Shown here piece by piece: positions 28,690 through 37,716 of a stretch of DNA of 64,000 nt. The notes beneath the pieces are model-generated. The model was given only the letters and a program-made list of their open reading frames with translations, made no database searches and was not told the origin of the DNA. Every line of letters begins with the position of its first letter. Position 1 is the first letter of the stretch. Origin of the DNA: CAVSJR01 sp963728285 (GTDB lineage: Bacteria > Actinomycetota > UBA4738 > HRBIN12); NCBI GenBank assembly GCA_963728285.1, contig CAVSJR010000001.1:310001-374000 (forward strand). Direction: 5' to 3'. The position numbers were made by a program, and so were the translations under genes.

Positions 28690-29077
28690 TCAGATGGATG
28701 CGCGACCGACGCAGGTCTCTTCGGTCGAGAGTGTTGACCGCACGAGCCTTGAACCTGTCGGTACCGGCCGTGTTGTTGCCGACGGCGCGGAACTCGAACG
28801 ATCCGCTCGGCCCCTGCGTCGTGCGCCGTCCGCGCTTCAGAACATCGCCGTTCTGTCGAATGACCACCCTCCACGTGTCGCCCACGATGTTCTCGTCGAC
28901 CTCGAACTCCACCTCCAGGCCGCCGTCCTCGGGGCTGAGCTTCAGCTTCCAGTCGGAGCGGCCACTGCAGGAGCCGGTCCTCTCCACGTCCCGGTCGCCG
29001 GCGAACGCCGTCGCCGGCATCGCGAGCAGCGCGACGCCGATCGCTCCGACGCCGAGCAGCTTGGTTGCCTTCCGCAT
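28690..29077 (-). CDS. small secreted protein with a probable disulfide, frameshift near C-terminus
   Basis: The protein starts MRKATKLLGVGAIGVALLAM, a clear Sec signal peptide ending in AFAG, with GAGGAGG upstream. The mature part is a compact beta-rich domain (DWKLKLSPEDGGLEVEFEVD and WRVVIRQNGDVLKRG) like that of other short exported actinobacterial proteins. After RFKARAVNT the frame slips at about 28733; one base gives STEETCVGRASI and a stop at 28690-28692. The rescued Cys would pair with the N-terminal Cys in GSCSG. No function is known. Confidence 0.62.
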
Positions 29078-29417
29078 GCTTGCCTCCTCTGTTGGATGGG
29101 CACGGGGAACGCTACTTGCCCGGCGGTTAAGGAAAGGCAAACGCGACGGCAAGGAAGGCTCAACCCACGGCAGTTAGACGGAAGGGAGAAACGTGCCCCG
29201 GGCAGGCGCGAAGGGAGCAGCGAGCATGCGCTGTCCTACTTGCTCGAGGGCCGGACGGCGCGAGCCCTCCGGACCCGGAGCATGCCTCCCGCGGCAAGAC
29301 GCGCGTGGGTTTCTGCTCCCTCCGCTGCCACTTTTCGTGTGGCTCCCTCGACCATACACCCGCCGAGCCCTGGGCGCGAACTGCCTAGGGCCCTGCGCCG
29401 CAAATGATCCGGACGGG
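29078..29417. other. 340-bp gap between the secreted-protein gene and the HAD phosphatase
   Basis: This stretch holds the upstream region of the secreted-protein gene (reading left) and the downstream region of the HAD phosphatase gene. No gene-like frame with host codon usage, repeat or strong terminator was seen. Confidence 0.4.
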
Positions 29418-30220
29418 CTAGTCTCGTTCGCCGCCGGTGAATCGGGAGCGGATGATGACCCATCCGAGGACGATGGCGACGGCCGCGATGCCGACCGCGG
29501 CCGCGACGGGCGGCTTGGGCGCCGGTACCGTCGCCGCGATCCTGGTCCGCAGGCGCACCGGTCGCCTGAAGTCGCGAACCTGCCAGCCCCGGTCCTCGGC
29601 CACCTTTCGGAGCTCTCGGTCCGGATTCACGGCGACCGGATGCCCGACGGCCTCGAGCATCGGCAGGTCGGTGATGGAGTCGGTGTACGCGTACGAGCCT
29701 GCGGGATCGATCCCCGCGCGCAGGGCGGCCTCGCGGATGGCCTGCGCCTTGCCCTCCCCGTAGCAGTAGAACTCCAGCTCCCCCGTGTACTTGCCGTCCG
29801 GTCCGACCTCGGCTCGGGTGGCGAGCACCCCGCTCACGCCGAAGTGCCGCGCGAGGGGGCGGACGACCTCCTCCGGGGACGACGACACGATGTAGATGCT
29901 GCGCCATTCGCTCGGTGCAACTCCATCAGGTCGAGCGCCTCCTGGTACACGAACGGATCGATGACGTCGATGATGACCTGATGGACCAGCTGCTCCACCT
30001 CAGCGCGGTCCCACCCCTTGGTCATCGACAACATGCTCTCCTTCAAGCGATCCATCTTCTTCTCGTCCGCGCCGACGAGGAGGTACACGAGCTGCGCGTA
30101 GGCGCCGCGAAGCAACGCCGAGCGAGAGACCATCCCGGCCCGATACATCGGACGGGAGAGCGCGAGGGAGCTCGACTTGGAGATGATCGTCTTGTCGAGA
30201 TCGAAGAACGCCGCTTCCAT
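29418..30220 (-). CDS. HAD-IB family phosphatase (SerB-like) with C-terminal membrane anchor, one frameshift
   Basis: The N-terminus MEAAFFDLDKTIISKSSSL holds the HAD motif I with the nucleophile and acid Asp. A slip at about 29900 joins LHRANG to RSIYIVSSSPEEVVRPLA (motif II). GEGKAQAI and SYAYTDSITDLPMLEAVGHP give motifs III and IV. The C-terminus has one hydrophobic helix (AVGIAAVAIVLGWVIIRSRF), suggesting attachment to the membrane. Relatives dephosphorylate serine phosphate or lipid-linked phosphates. The substrate is not evident from its neighbours. Confidence 0.78.
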
Positions 30221-30546
30221 GGCAGTCCATGGTAAGGCAGCCGGATGACAGCTTCGTCACCTCGACGTCCGTATTCCGCCGGGCTCGGCAGGGCCTCTCC
30301 GTCAGAGCAGGAGGAGATGCGGAAGCGCGCCCATGGGGGATGCTCCTGGCCACCGGTACCGCCGAACGCAGCGCGCCGCGCTTCACCAGGAGGTTGTCCG
30401 TCCAGAGCGGACGATGCAGGGAAAGGAGAGTACCCACTCCCTTCCACTTTCACTGTACGGCGACACAGGGGGGCTTGCGGCAACCCCCGGGTCGTGGCGC
30501 ATGATCGCTGGCCGAAGCCAGAACCTATGGAAATGGGAGTCACGAA
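30221..30546. other. 326-bp gap upstream of the glycosyltransferase remnant
   Basis: No gene was recognised. The stretch separates the minus-strand phosphatase from the plus-strand remnant and monooxygenase, so it should carry promoters in both directions. None is clear. Confidence 0.35.
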
Positions 30547-30618
30547 ATGCGTGTGTTGTTGGCGACGACCGGGTCGCGCGGGGACGCGACGAAAGACTGC
30601 GAGGGGAGTGGCCAGTGA
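30547..30618 (+). pseudogene. N-terminal remnant of an MGT/GT1-type glycosyltransferase
   Basis: A 23-codon frame starts MRVLLATTGSRGDA, which matches the hallmark opening of bacterial GT1/GT28 glycosyltransferases that modify macrolides, rifamycins, glycopeptides or polyketides (R-V-L-L-x-T-x-G-S-R-G-D-V-x-P). After 13 residues the homology stops and the frame ends at TGA 30616-30618, overlapping the monooxygenase ATG. The most likely history is deletion of nearly the whole glycosyltransferase gene, leaving its start codon and ribosome binding context. A chance match of this length is unlikely but not excluded. Confidence 0.5.
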
Positions 30619-32180
30619 TGGACGCCGACGTGATCATCGTCGGCGCCGGCCCGACCGGCCTGATGCTCGCTTGTGAGCTGCGCCTGGCCGGCGTGCGAGC
30701 GCTGGTACTGGAGCGGCAGCCGCAGATCCGAGACATCCCGAAGGCCGGGGGTCTCAGCGGGCAGATCCTGGAGCTGTTGCGCTACCGTGGCGAGCTCGAG
30801 CGATTCGAGGCAGCCAGCACCGCTCCCCGGCCGGCATCGGCCGGTTCCCGTGGGGCGGGATGCACGTGGACTTCACCCAGCTCGCAGATCCCCCGATGGA
30901 GGCGCTGCCGCTCCCGCAACCGCGACTCGAGCGCGTCCTCGACGAGTTCGCCCGCGAGCTCGGCGCCGAGATCCGCCGCGGCCGGGAGGTGGTCGGGCTG
31001 AGCCAGGACGACGCCACGGTGAGCGCGGACGTGCGCGGCCCGGACGGGCCCGACCGGGTGACCGCCCGGTACCTCGTCGGCTGCGACGGCGCGAGCAGCC
31101 GGGTGCGCGACCTGGCCGGCATCCCGTTCCCCGGCATCACGTACCCGGAGGTCCAGCGGCTCGCCCTGGTCACCGTGCCCGAGTCGGTGACCGTGCTCGA
31201 GAACGGCGACATCGACGTCGCCGGGGTGGGCAGGATCAGCTTCGGGTTCACACGAACCGAACGCGGTGAGTTCGCCCTCGGGTCGACCAACCCCGCGCTC
31301 ATGGGGCTGTACACCAGCGAGGAGGAGGCCGTCGCCTACGACGACGACGAGCCGATGACCGTGACCGAGCTCCGGGACAGCATCCGTCGCGTGCTCGGCG
31401 TGGATCTGCCCTTGGGAGAACCGACCCGGCTGACGCGCTTCACCTTTCACGCTCGGGAGGTCGAGCGATACCGCGACGGGCGGATCCTGATGGCCGGCGA
31501 TGCCGCCCACCTGTTCCCCTCCCCGGGCGTCGCACTCGGCGCCGGTCTCCTCGACAGCGTCAACCTCGGCTGGAAGCTGGCCGCCGACATCCACGGCTGG
31601 GCGCCGGCCGGCCTGCTGGACACGTATCACGACGAACGCCGCCTCGCCGGCGCACGCAACATGCTGCACGCGCAAGCCCAGGTCGCGATCCGGCGCGGCC
31701 ACGACCCGGCCGCCGTCGCACTCCGGGAGCTCTTCCAGGAACTGCTCGTCGACGAGCAGCCACTGCGCCGCATCGGCGCGTCTCATGGCCGGCTCCGACG
31801 TCCGCTACCCGTTCCCCGGCCACGACCACCACGCCTTGATCGGGACCTTCGCACCCGACCTCGCATTGCGCACCGACCGGGGCGCGACGAGCGTCGCGGA
31901 GCTCATGCACGCCGCACGGCCCATCCTCCTCGACCTCGCCGACCGCCAGGACCTCCGCGAGATCGCCCGGGACTGGCAGCATCGCGTCGACATCCACACC
32001 GCCGAGACCGATCACCGACCAGCCGACGCCCTCCTGATCCGCCCGGACGCCCACATCGCCTGGGCCGCAACCATCGACGAACCCACCGACACCGCCGCGC
32101 TCGCGCTGCGAGAAGCGCTCTCCAACTGGTTCGGCACGCCCCTGAAAACGACAGTGCCCATCATCGATCGGCCCTCCTGA
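30618..32180 (+). CDS. FAD-dependent aromatic monooxygenase (Rox/polyketide hydroxylase-like), two frameshifts
   Basis: This PHBH-fold flavoenzyme begins with ADVIIVGAGPTGLMLACEL (FAD Rossmann). After a slip near 30830 it continues IGRFPWGGMHVDFTQL and ARELGAEIRRGREVVGLSQD, then RYLVGCDGASSRVRDLAGIP (DG motif) and GRILMAGDAAHLFPSPG (GD motif). A second slip near 31780 leads to LMAGSDVRYPFPGHDHHALI and a thioredoxin-like C-terminal domain. The layout matches rifampicin monooxygenases and aromatic polyketide hydroxylases, so antibiotic inactivation or secondary-metabolite tailoring are both possible. ATG 30618 has GAGGGGAG upstream. Confidence 0.78.
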
Positions 32181-32393
32181 TCGGCCGGCCGAACATCGCC
32201 AGAAGCGCAATCCCGTAGGCTGCAAACATTCGGACCCACAGATCCCGACGATCTTCGCGCCCGGCAGGTGGATTCGGGGCGCCCCCACCCTCGGCCCCCA
32301 ACCGTCGTGGGCGATCTTCGGTGGCGGTTTCGGTGGCCGGGTCCCTACCGAGTCGCGAATCGCGTCCAGGGTTCCGCAGGTAGGCTGGCGCGC

Positions 32394-32488
32394 GGAGGCG
32401 TCAGGGTTCCTGGTGGGCCCCCCGGTCTTCAAAACCGGTGTGGGGGCGAGAGCTCCCAGGCGGGTTCGATTCCCGTCCGCCTCCGCCA
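32394..32488 (+). tRNA. selC: tRNA-Sec (anticodon TCA)
   Basis: The 95-nt sequence has a GGAGGCG acceptor strand paired with CGCCTCC, discriminator G and encoded CCA, an anticodon stem CCGGT/ACCGG around loop CTTCAAA (anticodon TCA at 32429-32431), a long variable arm (TGGGGGC GAGA GCTCCCA) and a T arm with GGTTCGATTCC. These features define selenocysteine tRNA. A TAGGCT -10 at 32381-32386 would start transcription at the tRNA 5' end. The selenocysteine enzymes SelA, SelB and SelD are not in the window. Confidence 0.88.
32426..32486 (+). repeat. left copy of a 61-bp direct repeat (attL-like, inside tRNA-Sec)
   Basis: The last part of the tRNA, from the base before the anticodon loop through the discriminator and first C of CCA, is repeated identically at 34255-34315. 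Such repeats of a tRNA 3' half mark integration by a tyrosine recombinase. This copy lies inside the intact tRNA. Confidence 0.85.
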
Positions 32489-32564
32489 TGAACGCTGCCA
32501 TCAGCGCAAACGTTCGCCGGCTCGCGAGTTCGCGTCGGCGTCCGATATCCCACCGACGGCGACA

Positions 32565-32583
32565 TGGACACACCCTTGGACAC
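32565..32583 (+). repeat. left pair of TGGACAC repeats, 12-bp spacing
   Basis: TGGACAC occurs at 32565-32571 and 32577-32583 in direct orientation, 79 bp inside the left tRNA repeat. The same pair with the same spacing recurs near the right end, which suggests integrase arm-type binding sites. Confidence 0.45.
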
Positions 32584-32648
32584 TCCCGACCTGATCAGGC
32601 CGGCCAACGCTCCACGTGGTCGCCCGGTGGGGGCGAGCCAGCTCCTTC

Positions 32649-33755
32649 CTAGGGAGTGACCTCCAATACCTGTCCTCCGCCGGGGCAGATGCCGCAGTTC
32701 GTCACCAGCATGTCTCCGTTTCCCTCGAGCAGGACGCTCGTCGGGAAGAAGAGGTTGGCGTCCTTGCCCAGCACGACCGTCGTGTCGCCGGACGGCGACA
32801 CCCGCAGGAGTTCGCCGTACGGCGCATCCGACCGCAGGCTGTTGTGCGCGATCTCCACCACGTAGAGGTTCCCGTCGTCGTCGAAGGCGATGTCAATGAT
32901 GTTGGTGAATCCGCGGGCATAGACGCGCGGGCGCTGGCCCGGAACGACGCGGAACACCCGGGCGCCACCCTTCGGGAAGGGGAATCCGGTCAGCTCCGAC
33001 ACGTACAGCGCGCCATCGGGACCCCGCACCACGGACGTCGGCACGGCTTGCATCGGGATTTGACCGCCGCGGAAGTCGACCATGCGGTTCGGGAATACCG
33101 CGAGCGTCGAGACATGCCCGGAGTTCGTGACCTTCAGCAGATCGTTGGCGGCGGCATCGGTCACGATGCTGTGCCCGTTTTCCGGCAGCAGACCGTAGGG
33201 ATCGCTCTCGGCGCCCAAGCCGTCGGGATCGTGTTTCGCTTCATAGGCAGCCAGGTCCGCGACGTCCTGCACGCCGCCGCTGCCGTCGATTCGCACCAGG
33301 TGCCCGAGCAACTTGGCGCGTGGGCCGAAGGAGGCGCGGACCTCCGGCGGATAGGCCAGTCCGATCGTGCCGTACATCGCGCCGTCGCTCCCGAACCCGA
33401 CATCGTGCGGGCCGAATGCCGCGAAGCCGTCGGGCGAAGCGAGCGAGGGGAGGTCGACCAACCGGTTCGGCACGCCGTTCGCCAGGTGCGTGATCGCGCC
33501 GGTCAACCCGAAACACGTCCTGCCGAGCGCGCCGGGCTCGCACGGACCATGTCCGCCCTTGCCTGCCTCCGCCACGAGGAGCGCACCATGGCTCATCGCG
33601 AGACCCCTGGGACTGTTCAGCCCGGACGCCACGACATTCACGGTTGGGGCGCCGCGATCGACCGCGGCGGCCGGCCCCGGAAGGGCCGCGGCGAGCGTCG
33701 CGCAGGTCACCGCGATGAAGCAGATTCCACGAAGCCAGGTGCGTCTCGCCACCAT
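32649..33755 (-). CDS. ScyD/ScyE-family secreted beta-propeller protein
   Basis: The 368-residue protein has a signal peptide (RTWLRGICFIAVTCATLAAA, ending GPAAA) and repeated propeller blades such as VNVVASGLNSPRGLAMSHGA, LYVSELTGFPFPKGGARVFR and NIIDIAFDDDGNLYVVEIA, the pattern of the ScyD/ScyE family. The conserved Cys pair CGICPGG lies near the C-terminus. The biochemical role of these non-cyanobacterial homologues is unknown. ATG 33755 is chosen for the AAGGAGG upstream. It is the only intact cargo of the tRNA-Sec element and needs no frame repair. Confidence 0.85.
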   Translation of the reverse strand: MVARRTWLRGICFIAVTCATLAAALPGPAAAVDRGAPTVNVVASGLNSPRGLAMSHGALLVAEAGKGGHGPCEPGALGRTCFGLTGAITHLANGVPNRLVDLPSLASPDGFAAFGPHDVGFGSDGAMYGTIGLAYPPEVRASFGPRAKLLGHLVRIDGSGGVQDVADLAAYEAKHDPDGLGAESDPYGLLPENGHSIVTDAAANDLLKVTNSGHVSTLAVFPNRMVDFRGGQIPMQAVPTSVVRGPDGALYVSELTGFPFPKGGARVFRVVPGQRPRVYARGFTNIIDIAFDDDGNLYVVEIAHNSLRSDAPYGELLRVSPSGDTTVVLGKDANLFFPTSVLLEGNGDMLVTNCGICPGGGQVLEVTP

Positions 33756-34140
33756 GGGAGGACCTCCTTGGATGGGGTTGATCTTCATTACCTATAGGAC
33801 GATCGAGCTACGGTCAACATCCGAGCGCGATCCAGGTCCTCGGCAAGCCGTCAAAGCGAACGCATCAACCGGAGCCGCGGACCGCGTCAAGGGCCTCCGG
33901 AGCCGCCTCGGCCCGCCTGACGCGGTACTACGCGCGTTCGATCCGGCCGTCCTCGTCAACGGCCGCTTACGTACGGACTCCACGATGACGCCGATCCGGG
34001 CCAGATCACGCCTGCTTCTGACGTCCTTCCTCTGGTCAGCACGGCTCGTCGCTCTCGCCCGATCCGTCGGCGAAGCGGCGACGAGTGACACGCGTCCTCC
34101 CGAGAAGGCTCGTCTCCCTCCTTGGAATCAAGACCTCGCA

Positions 34141-34159
34141 TGGACACGGCCATGGACAC
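34141..34159 (+). repeat. right pair of TGGACAC repeats, 12-bp spacing
   Basis: TGGACAC occurs at 34141-34147 and 34153-34159, the same orientation and spacing as the left pair, 96 bp inside the right tRNA repeat. The two pairs share the pattern ATGGACACNNCCNTGGACAC. Confidence 0.45.
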
Positions 34160-34254
34160 AGACTGAGCGACGACCAGCGATAGCGAGCGACACTTGGCGT
34201 CTCCTTGCTCACGTCGGCGGCCATGACCGACTACCGGCGACAGCCCCTACGCGC

Positions 34255-34315
34255 TCTTCAAAACCGGTGTGGGGGCGAGAGCTCCCAGGCGGGTTCGATT
34301 CCCGTCCGCCTCCGC
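34255..34315 (+). repeat. right copy of the 61-bp direct repeat (attR-like tRNA-Sec 3' fragment)
   Basis: This is identical to 32426-32486 but preceded by unrelated sequence instead of the tRNA 5' half, so it cannot form a tRNA. It is followed by TAG rather than CA, so the original gene may not have encoded the full CCA. It marks the right end of the inserted element. Confidence 0.85.
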
Positions 34316-34500
34316 TAGTTCTGACCTGCAGAAACGCACGAGCGAAGGGAATACTGTAAGAACCTCGAACGAACAGAGTCTCGTTTTGAGCTGGTCCGAG
34401 GGGCGTGCGACACGGATCGCCGCGACGATAGCGGGTCGAGGGTGAACGGCGTTCGGGTGTCCGAGACCAGCCCGTCGCATCCACATATCCTAATGAGTAC

Positions 34501-35306
34501 ATGGATAGGCTCGTCGATTACGACGCTGAGCTGCGGCTGCACAACCGAGTCCTCCGTCGCTCGTACGGCATCCGCCCCGAGGACCGCATCCTCGATATTG
34601 GCTGTGGGGCAGGTGAGACGACGCGGGATGCGGGCCGTATGGCTGCGGCCGGGAGCGCGCTGGGGGTCGACATCTCCGGCGGAGATGATCGAGCGCGAGC
34701 CCGCGCCCTCAGCGAGGCGGAAGGGCTCCGCAACGTCACCTTCGAGGTCGGCGACGCGCAATCCCACAGCTTCCCCTCGGGACATTTCGATGTCGTGATC
34801 AGCAGGTTCGGCACGATGTTCTTCGCCGATCCCGTAGCCGCTTTCGCCAGCCTCGCGCGGGCGCTGCGCCCCGACGCACGGTTGGTGATGATCGGTCTGG
34901 CAGGCCCACGATCGCAACGAGTGGTCCGTGGCGATCCAGCGCGTCCCTCACGGGCAGCGAGACCGCACCTCGGCATCGGCCCGGAGCACCCGATCCGTTC
35001 TCGCTCGCGGAGCAGGTCACGGTGGAGCGCATCCTCGATGAGGCGGGCTTCGACCGGGTGACCTTCGTCGATGTGCACGTGCCGATCTACTACGGAACGG
35101 AGGCGCTCGGACGCGGCGCTGGCAGTTCGGCGGCTCGCTTCGCGGCCTCGAACGACGTGTTGAGCCGGAATGGATCCTGCCTCCAAGGAACGCGCCATCG
35201 AGCGACTGCGCGAAGCCCTCGCCGCGCGCCACGGGCCGACGGGAGTGTGGTTCGACTCACGCGCATCGGGTCGTCACCGCGCGTCGCGGGGACCTATCGC
35301 CCATGA
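34501..35306 (+). CDS. SAM-dependent methyltransferase, several frameshifts
   Basis: The class I methyltransferase starts MDRLVDYDAELRLHNRVLRR, with DRILDIGCGAGETTRDAGRM (motif I), GVDISGG and FDVVISRFGTMFFADPVAAF (motif IV region). From about 34893 the frame changes: WQAHDRNEWSVAIQRV and PDPFSLAEQVTVERILDEAG, FVDVHVPIYYGTEAL, and PASKERAIERLREALAARHG lie in successive frames, ending near 35290-35306. At least three indels are needed, more than in most genes here, so decay is possible. The substrate is unknown. Confidence 0.65.
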
Positions 35307-35681
35307 CGCCGCACACTTGGTCGAGCGCGATATCGCAATCCCACGGGAAACTCCACCATCCACCATCGATTGGCGACGCTTCGTGGGACCACGCGGTCAC
35401 CGGACCGGCTCGATCACCCCACTATCTCGAGCTCCGGCGGCAGCGGCTCGGTGCTCGTGAGCACCCATGTCGCGCCAGCGGCTTCCCACGCAGCAGCGTC
35501 GTCTCCGGGCGGCACCTCTGACGACGAGATCAGGGCGTCCGCCGCACCCAGCACGCCGCTGCCGAAAGCTTCGGCCGATGTTCGGCGACGCCGACTCCGA
35601 GAGGCGCCGGGCCGAAACACGCTGCGTGCAAGGCATTGCCGGGGCCGTATCCTCGAACCCTGCGCCGCTCGTGGGTGGACG
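35307..35681. other. 375-bp gap with a possible protein-coding remnant
   Basis: The minus strand at 35414-35620 reads FGSGVLGAADALISS and AAAWEAAGATWVLTSTEPLP. It resembles the last residues of LLM-type flavin oxidoreductases, which often end with an A-G-A-T-W-W motif. No start or catalytic part is present, and the frame upstream merges into the end of the MOSC gene. Treated as an unproven remnant. Confidence 0.25.
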
Positions 35682-36480
35682 TCACTGGTCGGCCACGGCG
35701 CGGCGAACCCCTTCGTCCAGCGGGACCACCGCGTCTCCCACCCGTATCGTCCCCGGCTCCAGCACCTCGGCGTACATGCCGAAGTTCAGGTGCTTGCTCC
35801 GGACGCCGCGGTAGGCCGCGATCACCTTGAGCGTCGGGTAGTCGACCTCGCCGGTATCCGGATTCATGGTCGTGATCGAACAGCGGGCGTCGTGATCGGC
35901 GACACGGATCAGCGCGTCGCCGACCCGCACGTCGAATCCCAGCCATCGGTCCTCCTCGTGCGGGGCACAGCCGTCCAGCTCGAGGAGCATCCTGAACCGG
36001 CCCGGATCGACCTCCTCGTCGCGGCCGCTCCGGCGCCCGAGCTCCGCCACCGACGCCAGCGAGACGATCGAGACGGGATACTCGTCGTTGCCGTCGCCGG
36101 GACGCTCGCATCTGCACGAGCCGCATGGGCCCGCCGGCGACCTCGGTCAATGCGGCCGACCACGGCCCGGCGACGAGGCGGACGTCGAGGGAGCGACCCC
36201 ACATATCCATGGCGAACGGCTCTCCCTCGAGCTCGATGTCGTCCTCGAGGACCGAGCCGTCGGGGAACAGGAGTTTGAGCCGGCTCCCGTCGGCGTCGCA
36301 CTCGGAGTGCACCGTCATCAGGGCACCGTGCCGGCTCGCGTCGATGAGCTCACGTTCCGGCGTCACGAGCAGAAATCGCCGGTTCTCCGCGACGCCGAAT
36401 CGCTCGAGCCGCACCCGGTCCGGATGGGAGAGCCCGAGCGACTTCACCGGAGCCGTCGACAGCCTTGCCACGCTGATCAT
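35682..36480 (-). CDS. MOSC-domain protein, one frameshift
   Basis: The N-terminal part ISVARLSTAPVKSLGLSHPD and GVAENRRFLLVTPERELIDA is the MOSC N-terminal beta-barrel. A slip near 36112 continues ERPGDGNDEYPVSIVSLASV, and the MOSC core has RFRMLLELDGCAPHEEDRW and VADHDARCSITTMNPDTGE with the conserved Cys that usually binds molybdenum cofactor or a persulfide. The C-terminus carries LNFGMYAEVLEPGTIRVGD. Relatives reduce N-hydroxylated compounds or carry sulfur; the specific role is not evident. The healed length is ~266 residues. Confidence 0.8.
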
Positions 36481-36551
36481 GCCGTCAACGCTACCGCACG
36501 GAACCCATGCTCCCGCCGTGAGGCCTCCGACGCCGGGGCGAGGCCCGGCTC

Positions 36552-37716
36552 TCAGGCCGTGCGCGCCCCCGCGGCATTCGGCCGGATCGGCAGCCAGCAC
36601 TCGACGACCGTTCCCCGGCCCGGGGCGCTGTCCACCCGGCACCATCCGCCGGCAAGCTCGGCGCGCTCGGGCATCGCCGACATGCCGAGGTGTCCGGGGA
36701 TTGGCCGCTCGGTCGCCGGATCGAACCCGCGGCCGTCGTCCCGCACCAGAAGCATGATCCCCCCATCGCGCTCCGCAACCTCGACGTCGACGCTGCTGGC
36801 GTCGGCATGCTTGCGCACGTTGGCCAGCGCTTCCTGTGCGATCCGAAACAAGATCGCCCGGATCTCGCCCGGAGGCTCCGACGTCAGCTGTCCGCGCATC
36901 TCGGCGTGCAACCCCGCCTCGCCGCCCACGTGCTTGACGTAGATCTCGAGCGCGGCGAGCAGCCCCTCCCGCTCGAGCGCCGGGGGGCGTAACTCGAAGA
37001 GCATGCTGCGGAGCCGTTCGATCGCGGACATCACGGAGCGGTGGATCTCCTCGAGTGATCCCCGAAGCGCCGGATCGTCCGCGGCCTCGGCCAGGCCCTG
37101 AATGCGCATGTCCGCGGCGCTCATGACCTGGATCGGGTCGTCGTGGATGTCGGCGGCGATCCTTCGACGCTCGTCCTCCTGCGCGACCTCGAGGCGCGCG
37201 GTGAGCACCTGCCGCTGCTCCATCGTCCTGCGCAGGATCTCGAGGCTGCGCTGGAGCTTCTCCTCCGTCAGCTTCAGCTCGGTGATGTCGAGCATCACGC
37301 CGCGCCAGAACAGCGGGTTCCCGCCCGCGTCCCGAACCATCAGCGCCTCGTCCCGGAACCACACCATGGCCCCGTCTCGGGCGCGCAGGCGATACTCCGC
37401 CAGGAACAGGTCGCCCCCTCCCTCGGCGTTGCTCTCGTCGTTGAGCTTGGTCACGCGGTCGAAGTCGTCGGGATGAAGCAGCTCCAGCCACATCGCCGGC
37501 CTGTTGACCCACTCCTCGGGCGTGAAGCCGAGGATCTCCTCGATCTGCGGGCTCGTGTAGAGGTTGGTGCTCTCCTGGTCGGGCGCGTCGATATAGAGGA
37601 TCGCCGGCACGCCCTCGGCGAGCGTCTTGAACGCCTCCGATCCCTCGAGGCCGCCCCACCACCAATGGACGGCGTCGAGGTCGTCGCCGGCGAGCGGGAT
37701 CGGGCGCAGGCGTCAT
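36552..37716 (-). CDS. PAS-domain sensor histidine kinase, orphan, one frameshift
   Basis: This soluble kinase has one PAS domain (ILYIDAPDQESTNLYTSPQI to ITELKLTEEKL), a HisKA_3 helix with RRRIAADIHDDPIQVM (phospho-His) and an ATPase domain with QEALANVRKHADASS and LLVRDDGRGFDP. The likely ATG at 37716 overlaps the M20 peptidase stop; a slip near 37688 joins it to DDLDAVHWWWGGLEGSEAF. No response regulator is adjacent. Translational coupling to the peptidase is unusual and may link sensing to peptide metabolism, but that is only inference. Confidence 0.82.

Larger units (their letters stand above)
32487..34254. mobile_element. 1.8-kb remnant integrated element in the tRNA-Sec gene
   Basis: DNA between the two tRNA-derived repeats has the position and boundaries of an integrated genomic element. 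Its only recognisable gene is the ScyD/ScyE-like protein (32649-33755, minus). No integrase was found in any frame, so the element is either a decayed remnant or was mobilised in trans. The 499 bp at 33756-34254 hold no convincing gene. Paired TGGACAC repeats lie near both ends. Confidence 0.6.

Noticed and set aside
32487..34254. A hidden integrase inside the tRNA-Sec element
   Set aside because: No frame in the 1.8 kb shows the R-H-R-Y pattern of tyrosine recombinases or a serine-recombinase start; the small frames at 33956-34224 have no recognisable domain.
34255..34315. Second tRNA-Sec gene
   Set aside because: Only the 3' half is present and the 5' acceptor and D arm are missing, so it cannot fold; it is an attachment-site copy.
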